7,896 nt of DNA from Gallionellales bacterium CG03_land_8_20_14_0_80_55_15 (GCA_002780675.1 PEUR01000091.1:1-7896), one strand, 5' to 3'; numbered from the stretch's first letter, positions 1-6,124 are shown. A program made the numbers and translations. The notes: generated from the letters alone by a model not told the origin.

Positions 1-56
1 TAATAACATCGGCATAGTTATTTACTTTATTTGGATAAACTTTGGACTCAGTACGA

Positions 57-88
57 ATAATAACGGGGGCATCAGCCCCCGTTATTAT
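57..88 (-). terminator. Strong GC-rich hairpin, probable terminator downstream of pstS
   Basis: A perfect 14-bp inverted repeat (57-70 with 75-88) has a 4-nt loop. Its core is CGGGGGC/GCCCCCG, flanked by AT-rich arms (ATAATAA/TTATTAT). On either strand the GC stem is followed by a T-rich arm, so it could stop transcription in both directions. It lies about 160 nt past the pstS stop codon and is the first stable hairpin with a T-rich 3' side there. It could instead, or also, serve a gene beyond the left edge. The structure is seen directly; the terminator role is inferred. Confidence 0.7.
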
Positions 89-123
89 AGCTTAACGTGA
101 AACTCGCGTAGCGACGAACCGTA

Positions 124-161
124 CCCCTCGCCCTCTGGGAGAGGGGGAACGGGGGTGAGGG
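124..161. repeat. REP-like intergenic element (CCCTC...GAGGG nested inverted repeats)
   Basis: Two nested inverted repeats are visible. The inner stem is CCCTC (131-135) with GAGGG (141-145) around a 5-nt loop. The outer stem is CCCTC (125-129) with GAGGG (157-161). Read on the minus strand it has the CCCTCACCCC...CCCTCTCCC...AGAGGG style common in extragenic repeats of Proteobacteria. It sits in the 3' region of pstS, a usual place for such elements, where they can stabilise mRNA ends or weaken readthrough. Only one copy is in the window, so its repeated nature is inferred from the motif style. Confidence 0.5.
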
Positions 162-213
162 AACGGGCATGGAAAGTTTCATCATCAGGGGTGGTTACTT
201 TTCCATGCCCGTT
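162..213. repeat. 14-bp perfect inverted repeat in the pstS 3' region
   Basis: The arm AACGGGCATGGAAA (162-175) is matched exactly by its reverse complement at 200-213, with a 24-nt spacer. A G-T wobble could extend it by one pair. It begins 32 nt past the pstS stop on the minus strand and directly abuts the REP-like element. In RNA it would form a long stem with a large loop and no T-tract, so it is more likely an mRNA 3'-end stabiliser or part of a composite repeat than a simple terminator. No open reading frame with coding character covers 1-245; the short frames there cross these repeats and lack recognisable protein features. Confidence 0.6.
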
Positions 214-245
214 AGGGTTGTGCAATGTCTGCCACACCCGTTTGC

Positions 246-1295
246 TTATTTCCAGATTGCCTTGCCGTTCGCGTCCTTGATTTGCTTTTTCCATGCATCA
301 TGGATCAATTTCTTCACGCTGTCGGGCATGGTGACGTAGTCCAGATCAGCCGCTATCTTGTCGCCATTGGCGTAAGCCCAGTCGAAGAACTTCAACACGG
401 CTTCGCCGGATTGGGGTTTGTCCTGTTTTTTGTGCATCAGAATGAAGGTTGCGCCGCTGATAGGCCAGCTTCCCTTGCCCGCTTCGTTGGTCAGAATTTC
501 GTAGAAACCAGGCGCATGGTTCCAGTCAGCACCGGCAGCAGCAGCCTTGAAGCTGGCTTCGTCAGCTCCAACGAAGTTGCCATCCTTGTTTTTCATTTGC
601 ACAGTGGCCATCTTGTTTTGCAGTGCGTAAGCATATTCAACATAGCCGATTGAACCCTTGATACGCTGAACGTAAGACGCAACGCCTTCGTTACCTTTGC
701 CGCCCGTACCGGCTTTCCAGGAAACCGCAGTGCCTTCGCCGACGTTGGCTTTCCAGTCCGCACTCACTTTGGACAGGTAATTGGTGAAAATGAAGCTGGT
801 GCCGGAGCCGTCCGAACGATGCACGACGGTGATCAGGTCGTCCGCCAGTTTGAGATCTTTGTTCAATGCCACGATAGCCGGGTCATTCCACTTGGTGATC
901 TTGCCCAGGTAGATTTGTGCCAAAGTTTCGCCATCCAGGTGCAATTTTCCGTTGGCTACGCCGTTTACGTTAATCACGGGAACGACACCACCGATGAGGG
1001 TAGGGAACTGCATCAGGCCGTCTTTGCCCAGTTCTTCGGCGGTCAACGGTTTGTCTGAAGCGCCGAAATCAACGGTTTTTGCGGAGATTTGCTTGATGCC
1101 GCCGCCAGAACCGATGGATTGATAGTTCATGTTAACGCCGGTTTTGGCTTTGTAGGCTTCAGCCCATTTTGCGTAAGCGGGGTAGGGGAAAGTCGCACCC
1201 GCACCGGTGATGTCGGTAGCGGAGCTGAGGCTGGCATAGGCCAATGCCGATGTGGCTGCGAGGGCGATAACGAGTTGTTTCAATTTGATATTCAT
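246..1295 (-). CDS. pstS: Phosphate ABC transporter periplasmic substrate-binding protein PstS
   Basis: PstS is the periplasmic component of the high-affinity PstSCAB phosphate importer. It binds inorganic phosphate and delivers it to the PstC/PstA membrane channel. The 349-residue product is of normal length. Residues 1-26 form a Sec signal peptide: Lys-containing start, hydrophobic core, and likely cleavage after SLSSA. The mature protein begins TDITGAGATFPYP, the family's first phosphate-binding loop. Other binding segments are GSGGGIKQI (62-70), VDFGASDKPL (75-84) and HRSDGSGTSF (159-168), which supplies the Arg, Asp, Ser and Thr ligands. The ATG is preceded by GGAG at 1301-1304 with 5-nt spacing, which settles the start. 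A Pho-box promoter lies about 115 nt upstream. No pstC, pstA or pstB follows within the 245 nt before the left edge, and a strong hairpin intervenes, so pstS may be transcribed alone or with strongly reduced readthrough into later genes. Confidence 0.97.
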   Translation of the reverse strand: MNIKLKQLVIALAATSALAYASLSSATDITGAGATFPYPAYAKWAEAYKAKTGVNMNYQSIGSGGGIKQISAKTVDFGASDKPLTAEELGKDGLMQFPTLIGGVVPVINVNGVANGKLHLDGETLAQIYLGKITKWNDPAIVALNKDLKLADDLITVVHRSDGSGTSFIFTNYLSKVSADWKANVGEGTAVSWKAGTGGKGNEGVASYVQRIKGSIGYVEYAYALQNKMATVQMKNKDGNFVGADEASFKAAAAGADWNHAPGFYEILTNEAGKGSWPISGATFILMHKKQDKPQSGEAVLKFFDWAYANGDKIAADLDYVTMPDSVKKLIHDAWKKQIKDANGKAIWK

Positions 1296-1410
1296 GCTGT
1301 CTCCAAAAGTATTTAGTTTGTGACGGGTTGCCAGTTTTTTTGATGTCGTTGTTTCTGGTGTGACTTAAAGGTAATGCCGTTAAAAGCAACAACGCTTCGA
1401 GGCGATGCGC

Positions 1411-1444
1411 ATCTTAACGGCCTTGTATGACAGGAATATTACAG
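1411..1444 (-). promoter_or_regulatory. PhoB-dependent promoter of pstS (Pho box plus -10)
   Basis: On the minus strand, 1444-1427 reads CTGTAAT-ATTC-CTGTCAT. This is two 7-bp direct repeats separated by 4 bp, which is the Pho-box layout (consensus CTGTCAT-n4-CTGTCAY); 13 of the 14 half-site bases match. Ten bases further is TAAGAT (1416-1411), a 4/6 match to the -10 hexamer, at the position expected where the Pho box replaces the -35. The start would be near 1404, giving a leader of about 110 nt. A 10-bp palindrome, GATGCGCATC (1404-1413), overlaps the -10 and start. The box begins only 39 nt past the upstream corA stop, with no clear terminator between. Confidence 0.85.
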
Positions 1445-1483
1445 TGAAGAAAACGGCCTTGCAGCTCATGCATGGATTGCGTA

Positions 1484-2803
1484 TCAATTGGTTTTGATGG
1501 CGGCGATGCGATTTTTGTTTTTGCGCCGTTCAAGATGATGCAAACCGGCAAAGGTCAGCCAGCCGACCAGAATCAGGCACAGCGTAAAAATGCCGTAAGA
1601 GACAGGCCAGGGTATGCCGCTGGTCATCATCGAATATTCGGACATGCCGCCGATGCCCGCCAGCACATTGAGCGGCATGAACACCACGCTGATGACGGTC
1701 AGGCGCTTGATGTCCTTGTTCTGGTTGATGTTGATCGAGCTGTCGGTGGCATCCATCAGGAAGTTTATCTTGTTGAACAGGAAGGCGGTGTGTCCGTCCA
1801 GCGATTCGATGTCGCGCAAAATCTCGCGCACATCTTCGTGCTGCGACTCCGATAGAAACTTGGCGCGCATCAGGAAAGACAAGGCGCGCCGGGTGTCCAT
1901 AACATTGCGGCGGATGCGCCCGTTGAGGTCTTCCTCCTCGGCGATGGAGGCCAGTATCATGGCGGCTTCCTCGTCGGTGATGTGCGACCCTAGCACCTGC
2001 CGCCCCACTACGCCCAGTTCGCTGTAAATATCTTCCAGCGCGTTGGCGGAATATTCCACATCGGCGGCGTACAGGTCGAGCAATACATCCTTGGCTTCGG
2101 AAACGTAATTGGTCTGCGCGCGCGCGCGCAAGCGTTGCAAGCGGAATACCGGCAGTTCTTCTTCGCGTATTGTGAACAGGGTGCCGTTGTGCAGCACGAA
2201 TGCCACCGCCACGTTGCGCGATTCGTCTACGCGATCCAGCAAAAAATCCGAGTGCAAATGCACTTCGCCGTTGTCTTCCATATAGAAGCGGGCGCTGGTT
2301 TCCAGGTCGGTCAAGGCTTTCGGGTTGGGCAATTCCACGCCGAACTGTTCTTTTGCCCACTCGATTTGCGCATCATCGGGTGCGACCATATCTATCCAGA
2401 TCGGCGTGGCGCGCGCCAGATCCTTGCGATTGGTGATAGGGATTTGTCGCAAGCGCCCTTCGTGCAGGTCAAACACCCGTATCGCCATGTTGTGACTCAT
2501 GGGTTCGGTTTCGGCATCGGTCACCAGTTCGGCGCGAATATCGTCTTTCATGACCAGCAGGATTTCTTCCTGGCGTTCTTCAGGGATCAGCCGCCAGACG
2601 GCCTCACGGTCATCCGGCGGCAGGGCTTCCATGATGTCCGCGACCGCCTGATGGTTGAGCCCCGCCAGTCTGACTTCCAGTTCGGTCAGGTTCTGCTTGT
2701 GCGCCAGTGTCTCGATCAGTTTGTGCTTTTGCAGTAACCTATTGACTTGTAACAGGTTTCTTTGTGTTTCCAACTGATTTGATTCGCTATCTGATTCCAG
2801 CAT
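1484..2803 (-). CDS. CorA-family divalent cation transporter with MgtE-N-like N-terminal extension and GMS motif
   Basis: This is a CorA/MIT-superfamily inner-membrane channel, probably for Mg2+ or a related divalent cation. It has 439 residues, against about 315-370 for typical CorA. Residues about 20-95 are helical and contain LPPDDREAVWRLIPEERQE, resembling the MgtE N-terminal regulatory domain. Residues about 105-365 form the CorA cytoplasmic domain and long stalk helix, ending in FLFNKINFLMDA. Two transmembrane helices follow at about 367-387 and 400-420, then a basic tail (HHLERRKNKNR). The signature loop after the first helix, normally YGMN, reads GGMSEYS (385-391), so Asn is replaced by Ser. 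The ATG at 2803 lacks a strong Shine-Dalgarno (GGGCTGAG nearby). It stands alone on the minus strand, divergent from dgkA and upstream of the pstS promoter. Transport of Mg2+ rather than Co2+, Zn2+ or efflux is not decided by sequence. Confidence 0.88.
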   Translation of the reverse strand: MLESDSESNQLETQRNLLQVNRLLQKHKLIETLAHKQNLTELEVRLAGLNHQAVADIMEALPPDDREAVWRLIPEERQEEILLVMKDDIRAELVTDAETEPMSHNMAIRVFDLHEGRLRQIPITNRKDLARATPIWIDMVAPDDAQIEWAKEQFGVELPNPKALTDLETSARFYMEDNGEVHLHSDFLLDRVDESRNVAVAFVLHNGTLFTIREEELPVFRLQRLRARAQTNYVSEAKDVLLDLYAADVEYSANALEDIYSELGVVGRQVLGSHITDEEAAMILASIAEEEDLNGRIRRNVMDTRRALSFLMRAKFLSESQHEDVREILRDIESLDGHTAFLFNKINFLMDATDSSININQNKDIKRLTVISVVFMPLNVLAGIGGMSEYSMMTSGIPWPVSYGIFTLCLILVGWLTFAGLHHLERRKNKNRIAAIKTN

Positions 2804-2873
2804 GACTCAGCCCGTCCGTAAAATTTGTGCGGATTTTAGCCTAATACGGCGGGTGGTGAGGGACATATTGTGG

Positions 2874-2902
2874 CTTATCATTCTTGCGGTGAGATTCATC
2901 AA
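2874..2902 (-). promoter_or_regulatory. Candidate sigma-70 promoter for the corA-like gene
   Basis: On the minus strand TTGATG (2902-2897) and GATAAG (2879-2874) are separated by exactly 17 bp. Each matches 4 of 6 consensus bases. They lie about 70-100 nt upstream of the corA-like ATG in the 166-nt region divergent from dgkA. An alternative -10, TAAAAT (2838-2833), matches better alone but has no usable -35. The same region must also carry the dgkA promoter, for which TATCAT (2932-2937) is a possible -10 without a clear -35. Confidence 0.3.
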
Positions 2903-2969
2903 AAATTCACAAGATTGAAATATTGAAGTCTTATCATCCGCCGGATTGGTTTGATATATAGGGTGAAAG

Positions 2970-3338
2970 ATGGAAAGTCCGCATAAAGGTAAAACGGGTT
3001 TGCAGCGCGTCTGGAATGCATTGTCGTATTCGTTGGCCGGATTGACTGCCGCGTTTCGTTATGAAAATGCTTTTCGTCAGGAGGTATTGCTGGCGGTGAT
3101 TCTGATTCCCGTCGCATTGTTGACGACCGCCGCTCCTTTGGGGAAAGCCATCATGATTGCCAGCGTGCTGCTGGTGCTGATTGTCGAGTTGCTCAATTCG
3201 GCGGTGGAGGCGGCGGTGGACCATACTTCGCTGGCGGATCATCAACTCGCCAAGCGCGCCAAGGATATAGGCAGTGCGGCGGTGTTGTTGAGCCTGGTCA
3301 ATGTGGCTTCGGTGTGGGGGCTGACGCTGCTGTCGTGA
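2970..3338 (+). CDS. dgkA: Diacylglycerol kinase (DgkA, prokaryotic membrane type)
   Basis: DgkA is the small integral-membrane kinase that converts diacylglycerol and ATP to phosphatidic acid, recycling diacylglycerol into phospholipid synthesis. The product is 122 residues, the usual size. Family motifs are present in order: AFRYENAFRQE (28-38), the catalytic segment ELLNSAVEAAVD (73-84), and KRAKDIGSAAV (95-105). These cover the conserved Glu, Asn, Glu, Lys and Asp residues of the active site. Three hydrophobic helices are evident at about 39-54, 58-78 and 100-120. The ATG follows GGGTGAAAG, a fair ribosome binding site. It is divergent from the corA-like gene, and its stop lies 17 nt before the phoU Pho box, so phoU has its own promoter. 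It may help rebalance lipids when the neighbouring ols genes alter membrane composition, but that link is inference. Confidence 0.95.
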   Translation: MESPHKGKTGLQRVWNALSYSLAGLTAAFRYENAFRQEVLLAVILIPVALLTTAAPLGKAIMIASVLLVLIVELLNSAVEAAVDHTSLADHQLAKRAKDIGSAAVLLSLVNVASVWGLTLLS

Positions 3339-3355
3339 GGGCATAAAGTTTGCGG

Positions 3356-3389
3356 CTGTCACAAATTGGTCATGTTGCTGGTTTAGGGT
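3356..3389 (+). promoter_or_regulatory. Putative Pho box and -10 upstream of phoU
   Basis: CTGTCAC-AAAT-TGGTCAT at 3356-3373 has the two 7-bp half sites and 4-bp AT-rich spacer of a Pho box. Matches to CTGTCAY are 7/7 in the first half and 5/7 in the second. A third partial repeat, CTGGTTT (3378-3384), keeps the 11-bp period. TAGGGT (3384-3389) sits exactly 10 nt after the second half, the same spacing as at pstS, although it is a poor -10 (3/6). It lies between dgkA and phoU, only 17 nt after the dgkA stop. Confidence 0.62.
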
Positions 3390-3418
3390 GTGTCCCTTTA
3401 CCCTGAACGGATACGATC

Positions 3419-4123
3419 ATGCCGAGTAACGAACATATTTCCACTAAATTTGACAGCGAACTCGATGAGATTCGCAACGCGGTGCTGGAAATGGCCGAAC
3501 TGGTTGAGGCGCAGGCACAGGGCGCGCTTGAGGCCTTGTTGAGCGGCGATATGAGCCGGCTGAATTTTATTATCGAGAACGATCATCAGGTCAATATGAT
3601 GGAAGTCAATATTGATGAAATCAGTGTGAAAGTGGTGGCTCGCCGTCAGCCAACTGCCCGCGATTTGCGCCTGTTGATGGCTGTGAGCAAGACCGTGACC
3701 GATCTGGAGCGCATCGGTGACGAAGCGCAAAAGATTGCCCGCATGGGCAAGTTGCTGTCCCGCGAAAGTGAGCTTGAAGCACCGCGTTTTCGCGAGATTA
3801 CCGAAGCGGCAGAGATCGCCCTGGCGATGTTGCGCCAGTCCATACAAGCCTTTGCGAATCTCGATGTGGAGTTGGCCGCACAAGCCATGAATTTTGACGA
3901 CCAGGTGGACGAACGCTTCAGAGTGGTAACGCGCCATCTGGTCGCGTGCATGATCGAAGACCCGCGCACGATTTCGCGGTCACTCGCCATGATGAATATC
4001 GTCAAAGCTGTCGAACGTATGGGCGACCATGCGCAAAACATCGCTGAGTACGTCATCTATATGGTGAAGGGGAGGGATGTGCGGCACTTGAAGCATTCGG
4101 ATGAGGGCAGTGAAATTTTTTAA
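3419..4123 (+). CDS. phoU: Phosphate signalling regulator PhoU
   Basis: PhoU links the Pst transporter to the PhoR sensor kinase and keeps the Pho regulon off when phosphate is plentiful; loss in many bacteria gives constitutive Pho expression and polyphosphate build-up. The 234-residue product has the normal length and two tandem three-helix repeats. Each repeat carries the metal-binding ExxxD-type motif: DLERIGDEAQKIA (95-107) in the first and AVERMGDHAQNIAEY (197-211) in the second. The family segment ARRQPTARDLRLL (74-86) is also present. The ATG at 3419 has only a weak upstream purine stretch; the protein alignment starting MPSNEHIS fits family N-termini. It is usually the last gene of pstSCAB-phoU, but here it follows dgkA under its own Pho-box-like promoter, with pstS about 2.1 kb away on the other strand. 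It is convergent with the ols cluster. Confidence 0.96.
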   Translation: MPSNEHISTKFDSELDEIRNAVLEMAELVEAQAQGALEALLSGDMSRLNFIIENDHQVNMMEVNIDEISVKVVARRQPTARDLRLLMAVSKTVTDLERIGDEAQKIARMGKLLSRESELEAPRFREITEAAEIALAMLRQSIQAFANLDVELAAQAMNFDDQVDERFRVVTRHLVACMIEDPRTISRSLAMMNIVKAVERMGDHAQNIAEYVIYMVKGRDVRHLKHSDEGSEIF

Positions 4124-4244
4124 GGCTATTCCATCATTACCGGTTTGTAATATCGAAAAAGCGTAGCGTTTCTACCGATGAGCCAATAGAGGATGGGTGC
4201 GCGCCCACGTTTTATCCGCCATCCATCGCTTGTTGCAAAGTGAA
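4124..4244. terminator. Convergent 3' region between phoU and the 44-aa gene; weak terminator-like hairpins
   Basis: Two weak candidates are visible. For phoU, TGGG/CCCA (4194-4197 with 4204-4207) is followed by CGTTTTA. For the minus strand, GTAG/CTAC (4163-4166 with 4172-4175) is followed on that strand by GCTTTTTC. Each GC or mixed stem is only about 4 bp, so neither is convincing alone. A longer imperfect pairing, GGATGG (4191-4196) with CCATCC (4219-4224), may enclose the first hairpin. No coding sequence is supported in this 121-nt gap. Confidence 0.3.
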
Positions 4245-4379
4245 TCACGCGTTGATGAAGTGTTCCGAATAATTGACGGATAACGAATAAATCGCCGGGG
4301 TGACGATGATTAAAATCAGTAACATGGCCACCCCCCAGCGGATGATTTTGCATAACAGGTATATCCAGTCATTTTTCAT
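4245..4379 (-). CDS. Small single-span membrane protein of 44 residues, unknown function
   Basis: The frame begins ATG AAA AAT GAC TGG and ends TGA at 4245. A strong ribosome binding site, TGGAG followed by six A residues, directly precedes the ATG. The product has a short polar start (MKNDW), Lys and Arg at 11 and 14, a hydrophobic helix at about 15-33 (GVAMLLILIIVTPAIY), and a polar tail ending EHFINA. Positive charges before the helix suggest the N-terminus stays inside. It starts 42 nt after the olsB stop on the same strand, so it is likely the last gene of that transcript. An overlapping 75-residue frame at 4126-4353 lacks a ribosome binding site and hydrophobic character, and I prefer this one. 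I do not recognise the family. A role with the lipid enzymes is possible but inferred only from position. Confidence 0.6.
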   Translation of the reverse strand: MKNDWIYLLCKIIRWGVAMLLILIIVTPAIYSLSVNYSEHFINA

Positions 4380-4421
4380 TTTTTTCTCCAGTCGTTTGAT
4401 GCAGTTGCTTGAGGGAAAGAC

Positions 4422-5165
4422 TTATTTCAGAAAATGTTTGGCATAGCGGCTGTCCATGCGCGACATCGGCAGCAGCATGAGCAGGTCGGCGGTGTTGAAT
4501 TCGGGGTCCCAGGCCGGTTCGCCGCAAATATAAGCTCCCAGGCGCAGGTAGCCTTTCAGCAAGGGAGGTGGCGGTACGTCGAGATTCCGGTTTAGGGCGT
4601 GTAGCGGCAAGGGGCAGCGAGGGAAGACGTGATACTCGACAGGTGCGCCATGCGTCAGGTGCAATTTGCGGTAGAGACTCGCCGCCATGTGCCCGCCGTC
4701 GGCCATGCTGATACTGGCGCAGCCGATCAGGTATTCATAGCGATGTTGCAACATGTATTGAGCCAGTCCACCCCATAACTGCGAGATGGTCGCGCCATCG
4801 CGGAAGTCGCGGTGTACGCAGGAGCGCCCCACTTCGACCATCTGGTTGCTCAGATGCAGCAAGCGGGTGATGTCGAATTCGGTCTGCGCATAGTAGCCGC
4901 CGCACTGTTCTGCCTGATCGGGCGGGAGGATGCGGTACGTTCCCACGACTTTGTTTTCTTCGCTTTCGCGGACGATTAAATGCTCGCAAAAATCGTCAAA
5001 TGCATCTATGTCAAATTTGTCGCCAGGTAAGTGAGCCCCCATTTCTTTGGCGAAAACCTTGTAACGCAGACGCTGTGCCTCCAGCACTTCGGTCTGGTTG
5101 CGTGCCAGCGAGGTAATTAAACGAGGTGTTGCGACAGTTTGGGTAGCACGATTGAGTTCCTGCAT
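4422..5165 (-). CDS. olsB: OlsB-type L-ornithine N-alpha-acyltransferase (GNAT/hemolysin-like family)
   Basis: Proteins of this family transfer a 3-hydroxyacyl chain from acyl-ACP to the alpha-amino group of ornithine, giving lyso-ornithine lipid, the first step of ornithine lipid synthesis. The 247-residue length is typical. Recognisable segments are EAQRLRYKVFAKEMGA (29-44), the GNAT core VVGTYRILPPDQA (73-85), the signature MVEVGRSCVHRDFRDG (109-124), LIGCASISM (146-154), and the C-terminal block LKGYLRLGAYICGEPAWD (203-220) followed by FNTADLLMLLPMSRM. I start at the ATG at 5165, preceded by CGGGGATTTC. A start at 5342 would add 59 residues without family character that run back into the preceding acyltransferase gene. 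It lies 92 nt downstream of the PlsC-like gene on the same strand, and that pairing supports the ornithine-lipid assignment over another N-acyltransferase. No convincing Pho box is seen directly upstream. The substrate is inferred from family. Confidence 0.82.
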   Translation of the reverse strand: MQELNRATQTVATPRLITSLARNQTEVLEAQRLRYKVFAKEMGAHLPGDKFDIDAFDDFCEHLIVRESEENKVVGTYRILPPDQAEQCGGYYAQTEFDITRLLHLSNQMVEVGRSCVHRDFRDGATISQLWGGLAQYMLQHRYEYLIGCASISMADGGHMAASLYRKLHLTHGAPVEYHVFPRCPLPLHALNRNLDVPPPPLLKGYLRLGAYICGEPAWDPEFNTADLLMLLPMSRMDSRYAKHFLK

Positions 5166-5257
5166 GAAATCCCCGCGATGAATGAATAAAGAGGTTCGCA
5201 GCTTGGGGGGAGGCTGTTGCAGCGGGATGAAGGAAATATTAAGAAGTTGTGAAACCG

Positions 5258-6124
5258 CTATTTGGGCAGGTTGTGGAGTATCGGGTCGAGCAGCAATACA
5301 TAGGCCGACTGCGCTGAAAGCAGTGCGCGAGGCAGAGCGCAAGGCAGTTGTGAAAAGTTTTGCGCGGGAATGGGTTCATGTAACTTGTCGCTGATGGTTT
5401 GTTGTGCGGTGCGAGCCAATGCGCGGCGATGGGTATCCGAGGAGGTGAGCAGAGGCGTGAATGCTGCCACTGCGCTGAGTTGAGTGCCGCGCAGGATTCG
5501 CCAGACGGAGTCGGCCAGCGTCATGTCGCCAGTGAATTCGGCCAGGGTGCTGGTTCTGCCGGATGCGTCCCGGTACTGCAAGGCAATCGGGCATATTTTT
5601 ACGCCCGCATCAATGGCGGGTTGGATGAGGGATGAGTGAAAATGCCCGACTTGTTTGCCGTCTGTGCTGGTTCCTTCCGGGAAAAGGGCTACGCAAATGC
5701 CTTGTTCGAGCAGGGCGCTGATTTGCAGGTTGATTGCGGCGGTATCCTTACGCTTTGTCCGTTCGATGAAGATCGTGCCGCTGCGTTGGCATAGCCAGCC
5801 GATTAGCGGCCAGTGCCGAACCTCTGCTTTTGCGATGAAACACGCCGGTTGAAGCGCATTGAGCACAAAAATATCCAGCCAGGAAGTGTGGTTGGCAATC
5901 ATCAGGAAACCCGATTCACTGGGCGTGGTTTGTTCACCCTCGGTGTAGATGCCGATGTTGAGGATGGCGAGCAGATGTTTGCTCCAGGTTCTCAGGAGAT
6001 AGCGTTGCCAGGCGCGATTAAGCCCCGGATAAAAAATTGCCAGTAGGACATAATAAAAAAGGTGCAGGGCGAGGCGCATGACCCTGAACAGGCTGACCAG
6101 GATATTCGGTGAGGAATCAAGCAT
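5258..6124 (-). CDS. olsA: PlsC-family acyltransferase, probable OlsA (lyso-ornithine lipid O-acyltransferase)
   Basis: PlsC-family enzymes esterify a lipid hydroxyl using acyl-ACP or acyl-CoA. Next to olsB the likely substrate is lyso-ornithine lipid, with lysophosphatidic acid as the alternative. The 288-residue product has an N-terminal hydrophobic membrane segment (about 13-33). The family motifs follow: block I NHTSWLD (78-84, the HX4D catalytic pair His79 and Asp84), block II GTIFIERTKRKD (116-127), block III FPEGTST (148-154), and a Pro-containing block IV VKICPIALQY (175-184). The tail beyond about 215 is longer than in many OlsA proteins and weakly conserved. The ATG at 6124 overlaps the end of the upstream c-di-GMP gene by 8 nt and has no clear Shine-Dalgarno, so translation is probably coupled. 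It is transcribed ahead of olsB. Family assignment is firm; the OlsA specificity rests on the neighbour. Confidence 0.82.
   Translation of the reverse strand: MLDSSPNILVSLFRVMRLALHLFYYVLLAIFYPGLNRAWQRYLLRTWSKHLLAILNIGIYTEGEQTTPSESGFLMIANHTSWLDIFVLNALQPACFIAKAEVRHWPLIGWLCQRSGTIFIERTKRKDTAAINLQISALLEQGICVALFPEGTSTDGKQVGHFHSSLIQPAIDAGVKICPIALQYRDASGRTSTLAEFTGDMTLADSVWRILRGTQLSAVAAFTPLLTSSDTHRRALARTAQQTISDKLHEPIPAQNFSQLPCALPRALLSAQSAYVLLLDPILHNLPK

Noticed and set aside
90..123. Short hairpin TCGC-GTA-GCGA near the terminator
   Set aside because: A four-base-pair stem is too short to claim a function; it is probably incidental or a flank of the REP-like element.
225..653. Plus-strand frame antisense to the 3' part of pstS, and the other antisense frames in pstS, corA and the c-di-GMP gene
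   Set aside because: Each is opposite a strongly supported gene, and none shows family motifs or a good start signal.
1530..2360. 276-residue minus-strand frame within the corA-like gene
   Set aside because: Arg/His-rich out-of-frame shadow of a clear CorA-family coding sequence, with no ribosome binding site or domain.
4126..4353. 75-residue minus-strand frame downstream of olsB
   Set aside because: It overlaps the 44-residue frame in another phase, has no ribosome binding site and no recognisable composition or domain. The 44-residue frame explains the stretch better.
5227..5255. Degenerate Pho box before olsB (minus strand GTTTCAC, TCTTAAT, CCTTCAT at 11-bp steps)
   Set aside because: Half-site matches are only about 5/7, 3/7 and 5/7, and there is no -10 at the expected distance. 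It could arise by chance in an AT-richer gap.
5166..5342. Longer olsB start adding 59 N-terminal residues
   Set aside because: The extension overlaps the 3' end of the upstream acyltransferase gene and has no family similarity. The ATG at 5165 has a GGGG-type ribosome binding site and gives the normal length.
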